DNA of 64,000 bases from an uncultured Granulosicoccaceae bacterium (lineage in GTDB: Bacteria; Pseudomonadota; Gammaproteobacteria; Granulosicoccales; Granulosicoccaceae), in the NCBI GenBank assembly GCA_938006335.1, contig CALLMF010000022.1, positions 62,001 to 126,000 on the forward strand, read 5' to 3'. Shown here in pieces: positions 45,708 to 54,685 of this stretch. A program made the position numbers and the translations under genes. Under the pieces are notes generated by a model, which saw only the letters and a program-made list of their open reading frames with translations, ran no database searches and had not been told where the DNA came from. Numbering within the stretch: position 1 is the first letter of the stretch; the number at the start of each line of letters is the position of its first letter.

Positions 45708-46487
45708 TCAGGACCCGGCGCCCAATTCGGTCGCGCCTTGCAGCGTCACCTTGCGCCCATCCACTTGTGCAGACACGCCGAACACGTCGGCAAGACGTGC
45801 CGGCGTGAGCGTGTCGGTGACGCTGCCCTGGGACACGATGCGCCCGTGTTGCATCCACAGTAACTGGTCAGCGTAGCGCGCAGCCAGCGCGATGTCGTGC
45901 AACACCACCAGTGCGCTACCGCCTGCGCGCACAAACGCCTGCACCAGCGTCATGATGTCGAAGGCGTGGCGCGGATCGAGCGCTGACGTCGGTTCGTCCG
46001 CGATCAGCAAGGGTGCATCTGCGGCGAAGGCGCGCGCACAGTGAACCCGTGCGAGCTCTCCGCCGGACAGGGAATCGCAGGAGCGATTCGCAAGGGCATC
46101 CAGATCGCAGGCGTTCAACGCACGGTCGACGGCGAGCGCATCTTCCCCGCTCAGTCGTCCGGTCACAATGCCATGGGCAAAGCGTCCGAGGGCGACCACC
46201 TCACGCACCTTGACGGGCCAGACCACCGCGCGCGTCTGCGGCAAGTAGGCGATCTTTCTGGCGCGCTCTATCGCGGTCAGTCGCGAAAGTGGCTGGCCAT
46301 CCAAGGATACCGTGCCAGAGCTCGGGTGCCTGAGCCCGGTGAGTACCTGTAGCAGACTGGTCTTGCCGGCACCGTTGGGGCCGAGCAATGCGGTGAGTGA
46401 CCCTGCCGGAAGTGTCAAGCTTGCGTTGTCGACAAGTGCCTTGCCGTCCTGTTCGACAGTAATTCCGATGGCTTCAAGGTCGATCAT
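45708..46487 (-). CDS. btuD: ABC transporter ATPase for cobalamin (BtuD/HmuV type)
   Basis: ATPase of 259 residues of the iron-siderophore/heme/B12 importer class. Walker A GPNGAGKTSLLQVL, Q-loop in IAYLPQTRAVVWP, signature LSGGELARVHCARAF, Walker B LLIADEPTSALDP, H-loop VVLHDIAL. By itself it looks as much like a heme transporter ATPase (HmuV), but the genes upstream (BtuB-like receptor with cobalamin riboswitch, BtuF, CobQ) make vitamin B12 the likely cargo. It overlaps the permease gene by 4 nt and is last in the operon. Confidence 0.85.
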   Translation of the reverse strand: MIDLEAIGITVEQDGKALVDNASLTLPAGSLTALLGPNGAGKTSLLQVLTGLRHPSSGTVSLDGQPLSRLTAIERARKIAYLPQTRAVVWPVKVREVVALGRFAHGIVTGRLSGEDALAVDRALNACDLDALANRSCDSLSGGELARVHCARAFAADAPLLIADEPTSALDPRHAFDIMTLVQAFVRAGGSALVVLHDIALAARYADQLLWMQHGRIVSQGSVTDTLTPARLADVFGVSAQVDGRKVTLQGATELGAGS

Positions 46488-47467
46488 GCGCTGCTGCTCC
46501 GGCGAAGCACGATCAGCATGAACAGTGGGGCTCCGATCAAGGCGGCCAGCACGCCTAGCTTGAGTTCGAAAACGCCTGGCATCAGTCGCACGCCGATATC
46601 CGCGATCACCAACAGCAGGCCCGCCATCATCGCTGCAGGCAATAGACTGCGTGCCGGATCATGACCGCAGAGTGGGCGAATCAGGTGAGGGGCGACGATA
46701 CCGACAAAGCCTATGGCTCCGGCGAGGGCCACCGATGCTCCTGTAGCGAGTCCTGCGCCGAGCACGATCAACACGCGTAGACGCACCAGATTCACGCCAA
46801 CGCTGGCAGCGGTCGCTTCCCCCAGGGTCAAGGCACTGAGCGATCGACCGGATACCGCAAGCAGTACAGCGCCAAGGACCAGAAAAGGAGACACCTGGGC
46901 GATGTCCATGAAGCTTCGGTTTGCAACCGAACCGAGCGTCCAGTTGAACAGATCCGTGAGCGAGAACGGGTGAGGGGCGAGGTTCAACATCAGGCTCATC
47001 AACGCGCCGGCGAGGCTGGACAAGCCAACACCCACTAGAATCAACGTGAGAATCGAGTGAGTACGCCAGGCGACAATGGCAATGATGGCGGTGGCGATCA
47101 GGGCGCCGATCACCGAGGCGACAGGCACTGACCACGCGGAGACAGAACCGCCCCACAACAACACGCCGGAAGCACAGAGCGCGGCACTCGCTGATACGCC
47201 CAGCACGCCGGGTTCTGCGAGTGGGTTACGCAACAGGCCTTGCAAGGCAGCGCCACTGGCGCCGAGGGCTGCTCCCACCAGAAACGCAGAGAGCGCGCGG
47301 GGCAGACGGATCTGCCAGATGATCGCGTTGTCGACGGCGCTGCCTTGCCCCAACAGTGCCGCGAACACGCGACCCACATCCATCGGAGTACTGCCGAACA
47401 GGCAGGCGGCAGCGAGCGCAGACAGGCTCGATGCCGCCAGGCCAAGGTTCAGTGCTGGATCACGCAT
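46484..47467 (-). CDS. btuC: FecCD-family permease, probable cobalamin importer
   Basis: Inner-membrane permease of 327 residues with about ten hydrophobic helices. FecCD/BtuC hallmarks are WQIRLPRALSAFLVGAALGASGAALQGLLRNPLAEPGVLG near the N-terminal half (shown in part: RLPRALSAFLVG, GLLRNPLAEPG) and GFVGIVAPHLIRPLCGHDPA towards the C-terminus. It pairs with the ATPase downstream and with the BtuF-type binding protein at 52681-53535. It starts 45 nt after the lipoprotein gene. Confidence 0.88.
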   Translation of the reverse strand: MRDPALNLGLAASSLSALAAACLFGSTPMDVGRVFAALLGQGSAVDNAIIWQIRLPRALSAFLVGAALGASGAALQGLLRNPLAEPGVLGVSASAALCASGVLLWGGSVSAWSVPVASVIGALIATAIIAIVAWRTHSILTLILVGVGLSSLAGALMSLMLNLAPHPFSLTDLFNWTLGSVANRSFMDIAQVSPFLVLGAVLLAVSGRSLSALTLGEATAASVGVNLVRLRVLIVLGAGLATGASVALAGAIGFVGIVAPHLIRPLCGHDPARSLLPAAMMAGLLLVIADIGVRLMPGVFELKLGVLAALIGAPLFMLIVLRRSSSA

Positions 47468-47512
47468 GCGTCATTAACATCGTTGCTTGCGTGGCACCGA
47501 AACCTGAACTCA

Positions 47513-48739
47513 CTACTCGGTAAACGCGATGTCGATCGGTGAAAGCTCGGTGCGCACCACGATATCGCTGAGGGTGTCAGTCTCCGGATCGAGAAAGTAC
47601 AGACCCGGCTCCGTGCCGCCCAGACCGACCCAGATCTGTCCGTTCGCGTCTTCGGTCAACACGGTGATGGGTTGGTCGGTCAGTGCATCGACCGAACCAT
47701 CAGTGATGGTGCCGTCAGACGGGTTGGTGACCAACAGGGTGGCGTTTGGAAAGCTGGTGGGTGTCACGATGTAGGCCTTGCTGTCCGAGACCACGAGCGC
47801 GTTGGTGAAAAAGCCGCGGTTGTCGTCCGTGTTGCCATCGTCGATCAACAGCGTGTTGGCATAGGTCATGGGGTCGATGGCCTCGAGTCCTCCGCTGTAG
47901 GGGTCGCCAGGCACATCGGGGTTCAGGAAGGCGTTACCGCGACCGACCACGTACAGCATGTTGGAGTCTTCATCGAACTGAAGAGCGGTGGGGTTGACGA
48001 CGTCGAGTTGGATGCCAAGCAGGCCGTCAGCTCCTTCTTCCGTATCGATTTCCATTCCGGTCGCAAGATCGAACACCGCGATGTAACCCTGTTGAGAGGG
48101 ATTGAAGCCGTTTTCCAGACGTTCGAGCAGTACGAACAGTTCGCCGTCGACAATCACGGCGTCGGTCATGTTGGGCACGTCTGCATCGTAGGCCGACAGG
48201 TCAAACGTGGTTTCCAGAAAACCGGACTCGTCATCGGCTGACACGTCAGGATCTATGACCCAAAGCTCCGTACCGCCGTAGCGCGTGACATAGCCGAAGC
48301 CGGCATCGTCAAAGATCACATCGATCGGGTTGGCATCGGCGTCGTCGCCGTTGACCGAGAAATTCCAGACCGGCGCCGAGGTGTCGTCGGCGGTGTAGCG
48401 GGACAGCGTGGAGGTCCCAAAGCGTGCGACCTCGATCATGTCACCGTCGATGGTGCCTACGCGAATGTCGGAAATGGTTGCCGGGTAATTGCCATCGACA
48501 ACAAAGCCGTCGTCATCAGCGACCAATCGGTCGACACGTCCTGAAGAGAAGTCGCTGGCGGCGGTGGCGACAAATGCCACGACCCCGGAAGCGTCTGTGT
48601 CTTCCGTCGGATTATCGTCGTTGTCCCTGTCACTGCAGGCGCTCATCGCAAGTGCTACAGCAACCAGAGCGGCGACACTGACAGGTCGCCTCGTCGGTAA
48701 GCGGCGTGAATATGTCAGTGGGCTTGTGTGGAGTTTCAT
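47513..48739 (-). CDS. Beta-propeller lipoprotein in the B12 uptake operon (BtuG-like candidate)
   Basis: Predicted lipoprotein of 408 residues. The signal ends LAMSAC with Cys 35 as lipidation site. The mature part is Asp-rich and built of repeated YncE/SMP-30-like propeller strands: GFGYVTRYGGTELWVIDP, GELFVLLERLENGF, NMLYVVGRGNAFL, KAYIVTPTSFPNATLLVT and GQIWVGLGGTEPGLYFLDP. It lies directly between the BtuB-like receptor (13 nt away) and the BtuC/BtuD genes, downstream of the riboswitch. Bacteroides BtuG is a surface beta-propeller lipoprotein that hands B12 to BtuB; by fold class, anchor and position this gene is a candidate counterpart. No direct homology can be shown here. Confidence 0.75.
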   Translation of the reverse strand: MKLHTSPLTYSRRLPTRRPVSVAALVAVALAMSACSDRDNDDNPTEDTDASGVVAFVATAASDFSSGRVDRLVADDDGFVVDGNYPATISDIRVGTIDGDMIEVARFGTSTLSRYTADDTSAPVWNFSVNGDDADANPIDVIFDDAGFGYVTRYGGTELWVIDPDVSADDESGFLETTFDLSAYDADVPNMTDAVIVDGELFVLLERLENGFNPSQQGYIAVFDLATGMEIDTEEGADGLLGIQLDVVNPTALQFDEDSNMLYVVGRGNAFLNPDVPGDPYSGGLEAIDPMTYANTLLIDDGNTDDNRGFFTNALVVSDSKAYIVTPTSFPNATLLVTNPSDGTITDGSVDALTDQPITVLTEDANGQIWVGLGGTEPGLYFLDPETDTLSDIVVRTELSPIDIAFTE

Positions 48740-48752
48740 GTTGTTGGTGTTG

Positions 48753-50807
48753 CTACAGGTTGTAGGTCAGGGAAAGATGGGCGGCTCGGCCCGGGTGGGG
48801 AAAGCCGCGAAAGTCCTCGACGATCACGTCGCCGAGGTTGTCCAGCACGAGAGAAATCGACGCCGCATCGTGCGTCCAGGTGAGGCCTGCACGTTGCAGC
48901 GTGCGGGTGCGAGCCGGTAACAGGTTGGCGGTGTCGTAATAACGCCCGCGTTCGTGGTCAAGCCCATACCAGGCCCGCCATCGATGATTGGCCCAGTCGA
49001 TGCGCGCGCTGGCGCTCTCGCGGGCTTGCCCTGGTATCTGCTTGCCATCAAAGCTCGAAAAATCGCTGAGTTGGCGCGTGTCCTGCCAGGTCAGATTGGC
49101 TGTTGCAGACCAGGAGGGTGTGATCGCAAGGTCAAGCTCCAGCTCGATACCGGATATGCGCGCACCCGGGATATTCTCTGCACGGCCTACGCCTCGTGAG
49201 TCATAGACCGTGGTTATCAGATCCGTTCGTCGGCTATGGAAGACGCCAAGCGAGATCTCCTTGCCCAGTGATCTGCTGCGATTGTTCCAGACGAGTGCGA
49301 TGTCCGTGTTGGTGCCGGTCTCGGAGACCAGATCCGGGCTTGCCAGCAGCAAACCGGAGTCGCCGAACAGTTCGGAAAACGACGGGCTTCGTTGCACGCG
49401 TGTCGCATTGGCACGCAGGCTGAACTTGCGTCCAAGCTCTGCACGGATACCGATGCCCGGAGTTGTATTGACATGGGTGCGTGCCTCTGGTGTGCCACGC
49501 AGTGCTGCAGCCTGTTCGGATACCTGTATCTCGTCGTCCAGGTATTTCCAGCCCAGGCTCGGCGTGACGACTAGCTTGTCACCCGGTAGCCACAGGGCGT
49601 ACTGGCTCGTGATGTTCAGTGACTGTCGCAGCGCATCGAGATCGCGGCCGCCACGGATCCTGTCGCGATGATCGAGCTGTTCCTGGCTGACGTCAAGCAC
49701 CAGGCCGAGCGTACCTCGGTCTCCCAGCCGTTCGCTGAACAGCTTGAGTCCTGTGGTGCGTGCATCACTTTCGGTGAGCTGAGAGCCGAGACCGATGCTG
49801 CCTTCACGGTCGTCATAGAGCGTGTTTTGAACATTGACATAGAGCGTCTGGCGCGTGTTCCAGGCGCCCACGCGATCCAATGTGTTCGACGCTTGTAGCG
49901 ACAAGGCGTCATCATTGAAGCGTGCGCGGTTGTCCGGATTGTTACGCGGGGTAGGGACTCCGCTATCGCGTTGGCTGGCTTGTATCAGCACGCCAGTTTC
50001 CTGGTGCGGGGCGGCCTGGTAGCTGAGTCTTGCGAGTGCTGATGTCCGCGTGGCATCGGCGTTGAGCCGTTCTTCTATCTCGTCGTCACGGGTATTGAAG
50101 CGCGTGCCATTGTCGTCCAGCACGTCGTAGTTGTTGTCGGCGTGCCGGGCGGTGACGGCGGCAAGCAGACGCCAGGGCCCTGCCGCGGTACGTGCGCCTG
50201 CATGCGCGGCGAGGCTGCCAAAACTGCCGAATTGAGTCTTGATCGTGCCACCGGTCGGGTCAGCATTGGTGCGACTGCTGATCAGGTTGACCGCGCCACC
50301 CACATCCGGGCTGCCGAGCGCGAACGGCGTACCTCCGCGGTATACCTCGGCCGACGCGAGGCCGAGCGCATCCAGCGTCGAGAAATCAAAAGCGGGGTTG
50401 CTCGCGCCGTTCAGGCGTATGCCGTCGAGATACACCCCGGTCTGGGTTGCGGTGCCGGCACGAATGCTCAGAAACTCACTGCTACCAAAACCACCGGAAC
50501 CGCGCGTCTGCACGCCCACCGTGCGCGATAGCACCTTGGCAATGCCAGCAGCGCCTTCGGTCAGCTGCTCGGCCTTGATGACCGTACGTGCCACGGCGGA
50601 TTCGTCCTCGATGACCTCCCCGGTCTGCGGATCGGTGTTGTCATCCGGGGCGGTAACCACGAGCTCGTCAAGCTGCTCTGCCGCGAGCGCAGGGTGCGGT
50701 GACAGGCTTGCAAGCGTGAACATCCCTCCGAAACAGGCGAGGATCAGCCGAGTGCGAAAGCACTCACTGTCCTGATGCAGCCTGTGGTTGGAAAGCCTGG
50801 TCGTCAC
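48753..50807 (-). CDS. btuB: TonB-dependent outer-membrane receptor, BtuB-like
   Basis: Outer-membrane beta-barrel receptor of 684 residues. A signal peptide ends near residue 43 (SPHPALAA) and a TonB box (DELVVTA, 48-54) follows. The plug domain includes AKVLSRTVGVQTRGSGGFG, SIRAGTATQTGVYLDGI and GGTPFALGSPDVGGAVNLI. The barrel ends with a C-terminal strand terminating SLTYNL, which suits BAM-mediated insertion. The cobalamin riboswitch just upstream on the same strand argues that it imports vitamin B12 or related corrinoids. It heads the receptor/lipoprotein/permease/ATPase operon. Confidence 0.9.
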   Translation of the reverse strand: MTTRLSNHRLHQDSECFRTRLILACFGGMFTLASLSPHPALAAEQLDELVVTAPDDNTDPQTGEVIEDESAVARTVIKAEQLTEGAAGIAKVLSRTVGVQTRGSGGFGSSEFLSIRAGTATQTGVYLDGIRLNGASNPAFDFSTLDALGLASAEVYRGGTPFALGSPDVGGAVNLISSRTNADPTGGTIKTQFGSFGSLAAHAGARTAAGPWRLLAAVTARHADNNYDVLDDNGTRFNTRDDEIEERLNADATRTSALARLSYQAAPHQETGVLIQASQRDSGVPTPRNNPDNRARFNDDALSLQASNTLDRVGAWNTRQTLYVNVQNTLYDDREGSIGLGSQLTESDARTTGLKLFSERLGDRGTLGLVLDVSQEQLDHRDRIRGGRDLDALRQSLNITSQYALWLPGDKLVVTPSLGWKYLDDEIQVSEQAAALRGTPEARTHVNTTPGIGIRAELGRKFSLRANATRVQRSPSFSELFGDSGLLLASPDLVSETGTNTDIALVWNNRSRSLGKEISLGVFHSRRTDLITTVYDSRGVGRAENIPGARISGIELELDLAITPSWSATANLTWQDTRQLSDFSSFDGKQIPGQARESASARIDWANHRWRAWYGLDHERGRYYDTANLLPARTRTLQRAGLTWTHDAASISLVLDNLGDVIVEDFRGFPHPGRAAHLSLTYNL

Positions 50808-50932
50808 GTTGCACTCTGAAGAGATCGCGAACGTGACATTGACGGCGCACGGTTACGGCGCCGCTGGGCACAAAGGCCAGGCGCCGAATCGCACGCCGAC
50901 ACACCCCGTCCGGCGGAACTGCACACATCGCC

Positions 50933-51115
50933 GGCAGGTCTCCTGGCTTGTGATGCCACCGTGAATACGGTGGTTGCGAGACCCCCTTCCCGGATGGCTC
51001 CAGTGGGCTAGTGGTCCAGCGGCATCACTTACAGTTGCGGGGGCAGCCGAAGTGTTGAACTCCGTTCCCTCTTGCGTTTCCGGGCAGCAGGCAACACGCC
51101 GTGCACCCCGGAAAA
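50933..51115 (-). promoter_or_regulatory. Cobalamin riboswitch (B12 element)
   Basis: On the minus strand the region contains the conserved core CTGCCCCCGCAACTGTAA (complement near 51029-51046) and, about 80 nt further 3', the B12 box AAGCCAGGAGACCTGCC (complement of 50933-50949). GAGGGAACGG-type sequence precedes the core as expected. It lies in the leader of the btuB-like gene (start 50807). Immediately after the B12 box CCGGCG/CGCCGG forms a hairpin (50916-50937 region), and GGCGCC repeats form another; neither has a T-run, so control of ribosome access or Rho is more likely than intrinsic termination. Confidence 0.93.
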
Positions 51116-51133
51116 CCGTGCGATGGGTGAAGG

Positions 51134-52681
51134 TTAACGCGTCGGGCGCCCCGGGGCCAGCAACAACGACGACATCTTTCGTAGCGGAGGCGTCGCCAGC
51201 GCCAGCAAGGCATCCACATCGACGTCTGCCGCGAAGCCGTCCGCCAGCGCGTCAATGGCCGACTCCACGGCGGATTCCGCGATGTAGTCCGGGTCCGCCA
51301 CCGCACCGACCCGCTCAAGCCAGGCCCGTCGCCAGGCATCGTTGGCAAAGATTCCGTGCAGATAGGACCCGGTGATGCGCCCATCGGCCGAGCACGCACC
51401 GTCAGGCTCGGGTGTCGCACTCGACGTCTGGCAGAAGAACAGGGGGCGCTGTGCATCGGGGCCGGTGGTCATGCCGCTGTGGATCTCGTATCCGGTGACT
51501 CGAACGTCGCTGTGCGCGCAACGCCCGATCGTCTCGGTGACCTGCTTGTGGGCATGCATCCGTGTCGTGACATCCAGCAGACCCAGCCCGGCGCGCTGGC
51601 CTCCGGGGCCGTCGTGCCCATCCGGGTCGTGTATCACGTGCCCCAACATCTGGTACCCCCCGCACAGGCCCATGACATGTCCACCACGGCGCGCGTGGGC
51701 GATGATGTCGTGGTGCCAGCCTTGATGTTCCATGAAGTCGACTTCACCGGTAGTCGACTTGGTGCCGAACAAGATCACGACATCGGCCTCCGAGGGTAGA
51801 GCCTCGCCGGGTGGAATCCAGCGAAAGTCAACGCCCGACTCATTGATCAGCGGGTCCGCGTCGTCGAAGTTGGCCAGCCGAGAGAACATCGGCGCGACGA
51901 TCACGGTGCGTGCCTGGCCTGTATTCGTTGGCAGCACAGACTCACGGGATGTGACGGTCACGGCATCTTCTGCGGGAAGGCGGGCGCACGCCGGGATCCA
52001 TGGAATCACACCGAGGCAAGGCCAACCCGTCATTGTCTCTATTGCCACTACGCCGTCATCGAACAGGCGCGGATCACCACGAAAGCGATTGATCAGAAAC
52101 GCGCGGATCATCGCTGCGTCCTGTTCGGTCAAGACGTTCTGTGTACCTACCAGGCTTGCAATAACGCCACCTCGATCAATGTCTCCGATCAGTACCACCG
52201 GTACCTCGGCAGCGCGGGCAAAACCCATATTCGCAATGTCGCCTTCGCGCAGATTGATTTCAGCAGGACTACCGGCGCCCTCAACGATCACCAGATCGTG
52301 CTGTTCGCAGAGGACATGAAAGCTCTCTAGCACCTTGTCGAGCAGTAGCGCGCGGCCACGGGTCATGTAGTCGGCAGCCTCCATCGAGGTCAGGGCTCGA
52401 CCCTGCACGACCACTTGCGCGCGGCGGTCCGTCTCCGGTTTCAGCAGTACTGGATTCATGTGTACGTTGGGTTCGAGGCCGGCGGCGCGAGCCTGCAGCG
52501 CCTGCGCGCGCCCAATCTCGCCACCGCCGGGGCAGGCGGCTGCATTGTTGGACATGTTCTGTGGTTTGAACGGCGCTACCGACAGGCCACGTCGCCGCGC
52601 CAGGCGGCACAGGGCCGCGACCAGAACGGACTTGCCCACATCGGAGGCAGTGCCCTGAAGCATCAAGGCGCGCGCCGCCAT
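51134..52681 (-). CDS. cobQ: Cobyric acid synthase
   Basis: Amidates four side chains of adenosylcobyrinic diamide using glutamine and ATP, a late corrin step also used in salvage of incomplete corrinoids. The 515-residue protein begins with the P-loop-like MLQGTASDVGKSVLVAALCR and APFKPQNMSNNAA. Later segments are VEGAGSPAEINL and DIDRGGVIASLVGT. The C-terminal glutamine amidotransferase domain has the nucleophile GLCGGYQMLG (Cys near residue 340) and the catalytic His in SYLHGIF. ATG 52681 shares one base with the btuF stop (TGATG). Upstream in-frame codons would run into btuF. Confidence 0.94.
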   Translation of the reverse strand: MAARALMLQGTASDVGKSVLVAALCRLARRRGLSVAPFKPQNMSNNAAACPGGGEIGRAQALQARAAGLEPNVHMNPVLLKPETDRRAQVVVQGRALTSMEAADYMTRGRALLLDKVLESFHVLCEQHDLVIVEGAGSPAEINLREGDIANMGFARAAEVPVVLIGDIDRGGVIASLVGTQNVLTEQDAAMIRAFLINRFRGDPRLFDDGVVAIETMTGWPCLGVIPWIPACARLPAEDAVTVTSRESVLPTNTGQARTVIVAPMFSRLANFDDADPLINESGVDFRWIPPGEALPSEADVVILFGTKSTTGEVDFMEHQGWHHDIIAHARRGGHVMGLCGGYQMLGHVIHDPDGHDGPGGQRAGLGLLDVTTRMHAHKQVTETIGRCAHSDVRVTGYEIHSGMTTGPDAQRPLFFCQTSSATPEPDGACSADGRITGSYLHGIFANDAWRRAWLERVGAVADPDYIAESAVESAIDALADGFAADVDVDALLALATPPLRKMSSLLLAPGRPTR

Positions 52682-53535
52682 CAGGGCGGGCTCATCGTCG
52701 GGAATGCGCCAGCAGCGAGCGCTTCCACGGCGTCCATCAGAAACCAGCCGCCGCAGGAAGTCCACGCGCCATCGAGGGCCACTGCGGGGCGTTGCGCCAA
52801 CTGGCGTTGTGCGATCGCATGACGCATCGCACTCCAGTGGGTGCGGTTGGTGTCACGAGATCGGAAGACCGCCGCCGCAATCAGGTCCGGGGCTTCTCCT
52901 GCCAGACGCTCCAGAGGAAGTTCGCGCCAACCGGGTTGATCGCTGAAGTTCTGCAGGCCTGCGGCTGCCAGCATCTCGTGAATCAAGGTGCCTTCACCTG
53001 CGGTCACGCCGCCGGGGGTCATGTACAAGGCGCTCGGCGTCGAGCCTTCCGACCGAGTATCCGCGTCGGCGAGCAGGGTGGCCTGCCTATCGAGTCGCGC
53101 ATTGAATTGTTCAATCAATTGCTGTGCGCGCGCGCTCTCACCCAGTCCTTCGGCAACCTCTTGCAGGCGTTCCGGGATATCGCCGAGTGTCATCGAGAAG
53201 CCGACATCGACGACTGGAATATCCAGCCGTTCGAGCATGCCGCTGATCGCGGCGCCCCCGCCGTAGGAGCGCACCACCAGATCCGGTTGTTGCAGCAATA
53301 TCTCCTCTGCACGGGGCCGTATCGTCGGTATGCCCACGGCCGCATCGGCAAGGTAGGAAAACTCGCTGGTGGCGTCGGGGGAGAGCGCAAGGATCCGCTC
53401 GCGATCAGCGAGGGCAAGCACGTACTGGTCGGCGCAATAATCCAGACTGATGATGCGCCGTGCTGGCGTGCTCTCGGCGGCGGCGGTGGCAGGCAGCATC
53501 AGCGCCGCCAGGCAACACCCCATGAAGCGTCTCAT
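52681..53535 (-). CDS. btuF: Periplasmic cobalamin-binding protein (BtuF-like)
   Basis: Helical-backbone substrate-binding protein of 284 residues that delivers B12 to BtuCD. ATG 53535 gives a signal peptide (MRRFMGCCLAALMLPATAAA). Family features include RIISLDYCADQYVLALAD, ILALSPDATSEFSYLA, EEILLQQPDLVVRSYGG and LERLAGEAPDLIAAAVF. The gene is translationally linked to cobQ and lies on the same strand as the btuB operon but upstream of the riboswitch. It is divergent from cobS-cobT. Confidence 0.86.
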   Translation of the reverse strand: MRRFMGCCLAALMLPATAAAESTPARRIISLDYCADQYVLALADRERILALSPDATSEFSYLADAAVGIPTIRPRAEEILLQQPDLVVRSYGGGAAISGMLERLDIPVVDVGFSMTLGDIPERLQEVAEGLGESARAQQLIEQFNARLDRQATLLADADTRSEGSTPSALYMTPGGVTAGEGTLIHEMLAAAGLQNFSDQPGWRELPLERLAGEAPDLIAAAVFRSRDTNRTHWSAMRHAIAQRQLAQRPAVALDGAWTSCGGWFLMDAVEALAAGAFPTMSPP

Positions 53536-53663
53536 GACAACGCGCAAGCAAGTGGAAGGACCACGCATGCTACCGGTTCACGCAGTGGGTAGGCGAGCGT
53601 GCGGACACGGCATTGTCCCGTGTAGGATGAAGGCCCCGCCCTTTGCCCAGATGCCCGATCCGC

Positions 53664-54656
53664 ATGCTCGACCGACGTCTCGCGGAGTCCTCCGAAGAGA
53701 GCCCGCTCCCTGACACCACTGTAAACGTTGCCGAAGCCTTCGGATTGGACGTGGATATCTCGGTACCCGCTTTTTCCGAGCGCACCGAGCGTGTGCCCGA
53801 GATCGACCCGGACTACCTGTTCGACCACGACACCACAATGGCGATCCTGTCGGGGTTTGCCAACGACTGGCGCGTGCTCGTCACGGGCTTCCACGGGACC
53901 GGAAAGTCCACCCATATCGAGCAGGTTGCCGCTCGGCTCAACTGGCCGTGCCTCAGGATCAACCTCGACAGCCATGTCAGTCGCATCGACCTGATCGGCA
54001 AGGACGCCATCGTTCTGCAGGACGGCAAGCAGATCACTGAATTCCAGGACGGCATCCTGCCGTGGGCGTACCAGCGTAACGTCGCGTTGGTGTTCGATGA
54101 GTACGATGCCGGACGTCCGGACGTGATGTTCGTGATCCAGCGCGTGCTCGAAGCCTCGGGTCAGCTCACCCTGCTCGATCAAAGCCGTGTGATCAAACCG
54201 CACCCGGCCTTCCGCTTCTTTGCCACCGCCAACACGGTGGGCCTCGGAGACACGACCGGGCTCTACCACGGCACCCAGCAGATCAATCAGGCGCAGATGG
54301 ATCGTTGGTCGGTTACCACGATCCTCAACTACCTGCCGGAGCCTCAGGAAGTTGCCATCGTGCTGGCCAAGGCAAAGCACCTGCAAACGCCGGACGGGGA
54401 GGCGCTGGTCGGTCGCATGGTGCAGCTCGCCAACCTGACGCGTGCTGCGTTTCGCAACGGGGATCTCGCCACGGTCATGAGTCCGCGCACGGTGCTCACG
54501 TGGACCGAGACCCTGAAGTTTTTCAAGGCGCCGGCGCTGGCGTTTCAGCTGGTGTTTGTCAACAAGTGCGATCCGATGGAGCGAGCGCTGATCGCCGAGT
54601 TGTACCAGCGTGTGTTCGGTGAAGAGCTCTTTGCCGACGCTACGGGCGTCGCCTGA
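53664..54656 (+). CDS. cobS: Aerobic cobaltochelatase subunit CobS (AAA+ MoxR-like)
   Basis: AAA+ ATPase of 330 residues that with CobT powers cobalt insertion by CobN into hydrogenobyrinic a,c-diamide. Walker A is [15 protein letters not shown] near residue 75, Walker [11 protein letters not shown], and the arginine/sensor region follows [23 protein letters not shown] 53664 fits the normal CobS length. cobT follows 29 nt later. No cobN is in the window, so the large chelatase subunit must be elsewhere, or CobS-CobT serve another metal chelatase. Confidence 0.93.
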   Translation: MLDRRLAESSEESPLPDTTVNVAEAFGLDVDISVPAFSERTERVPEIDPDYLFDHDTTMAILSGFANDWRVLVTGFHGTGKSTHIEQVAARLNWPCLRINLDSHVSRIDLIGKDAIVLQDGKQITEFQDGILPWAYQRNVALVFDEYDAGRPDVMFVIQRVLEASGQLTLLDQSRVIKPHPAFRFFATANTVGLGDTTGLYHGTQQINQAQMDRWSVTTILNYLPEPQEVAIVLAKAKHLQTPDGEALVGRMVQLANLTRAAFRNGDLATVMSPRTVLTWTETLKFFKAPALAFQLVFVNKCDPMERALIAELYQRVFGEELFADATGVA

Positions 54657-54685
54657 CAACACGCGCCTCTGCACCGACCAACGAC

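Noticed and set aside
46484-50807. Reading the receptor and ABC genes as heme uptake (HmuV-like ATPase)
   Set aside because: The ATPase alone fits HmuV, but the cobalamin riboswitch, BtuF and CobQ point to B12, and no hemS-like or HmuT-like gene is present.
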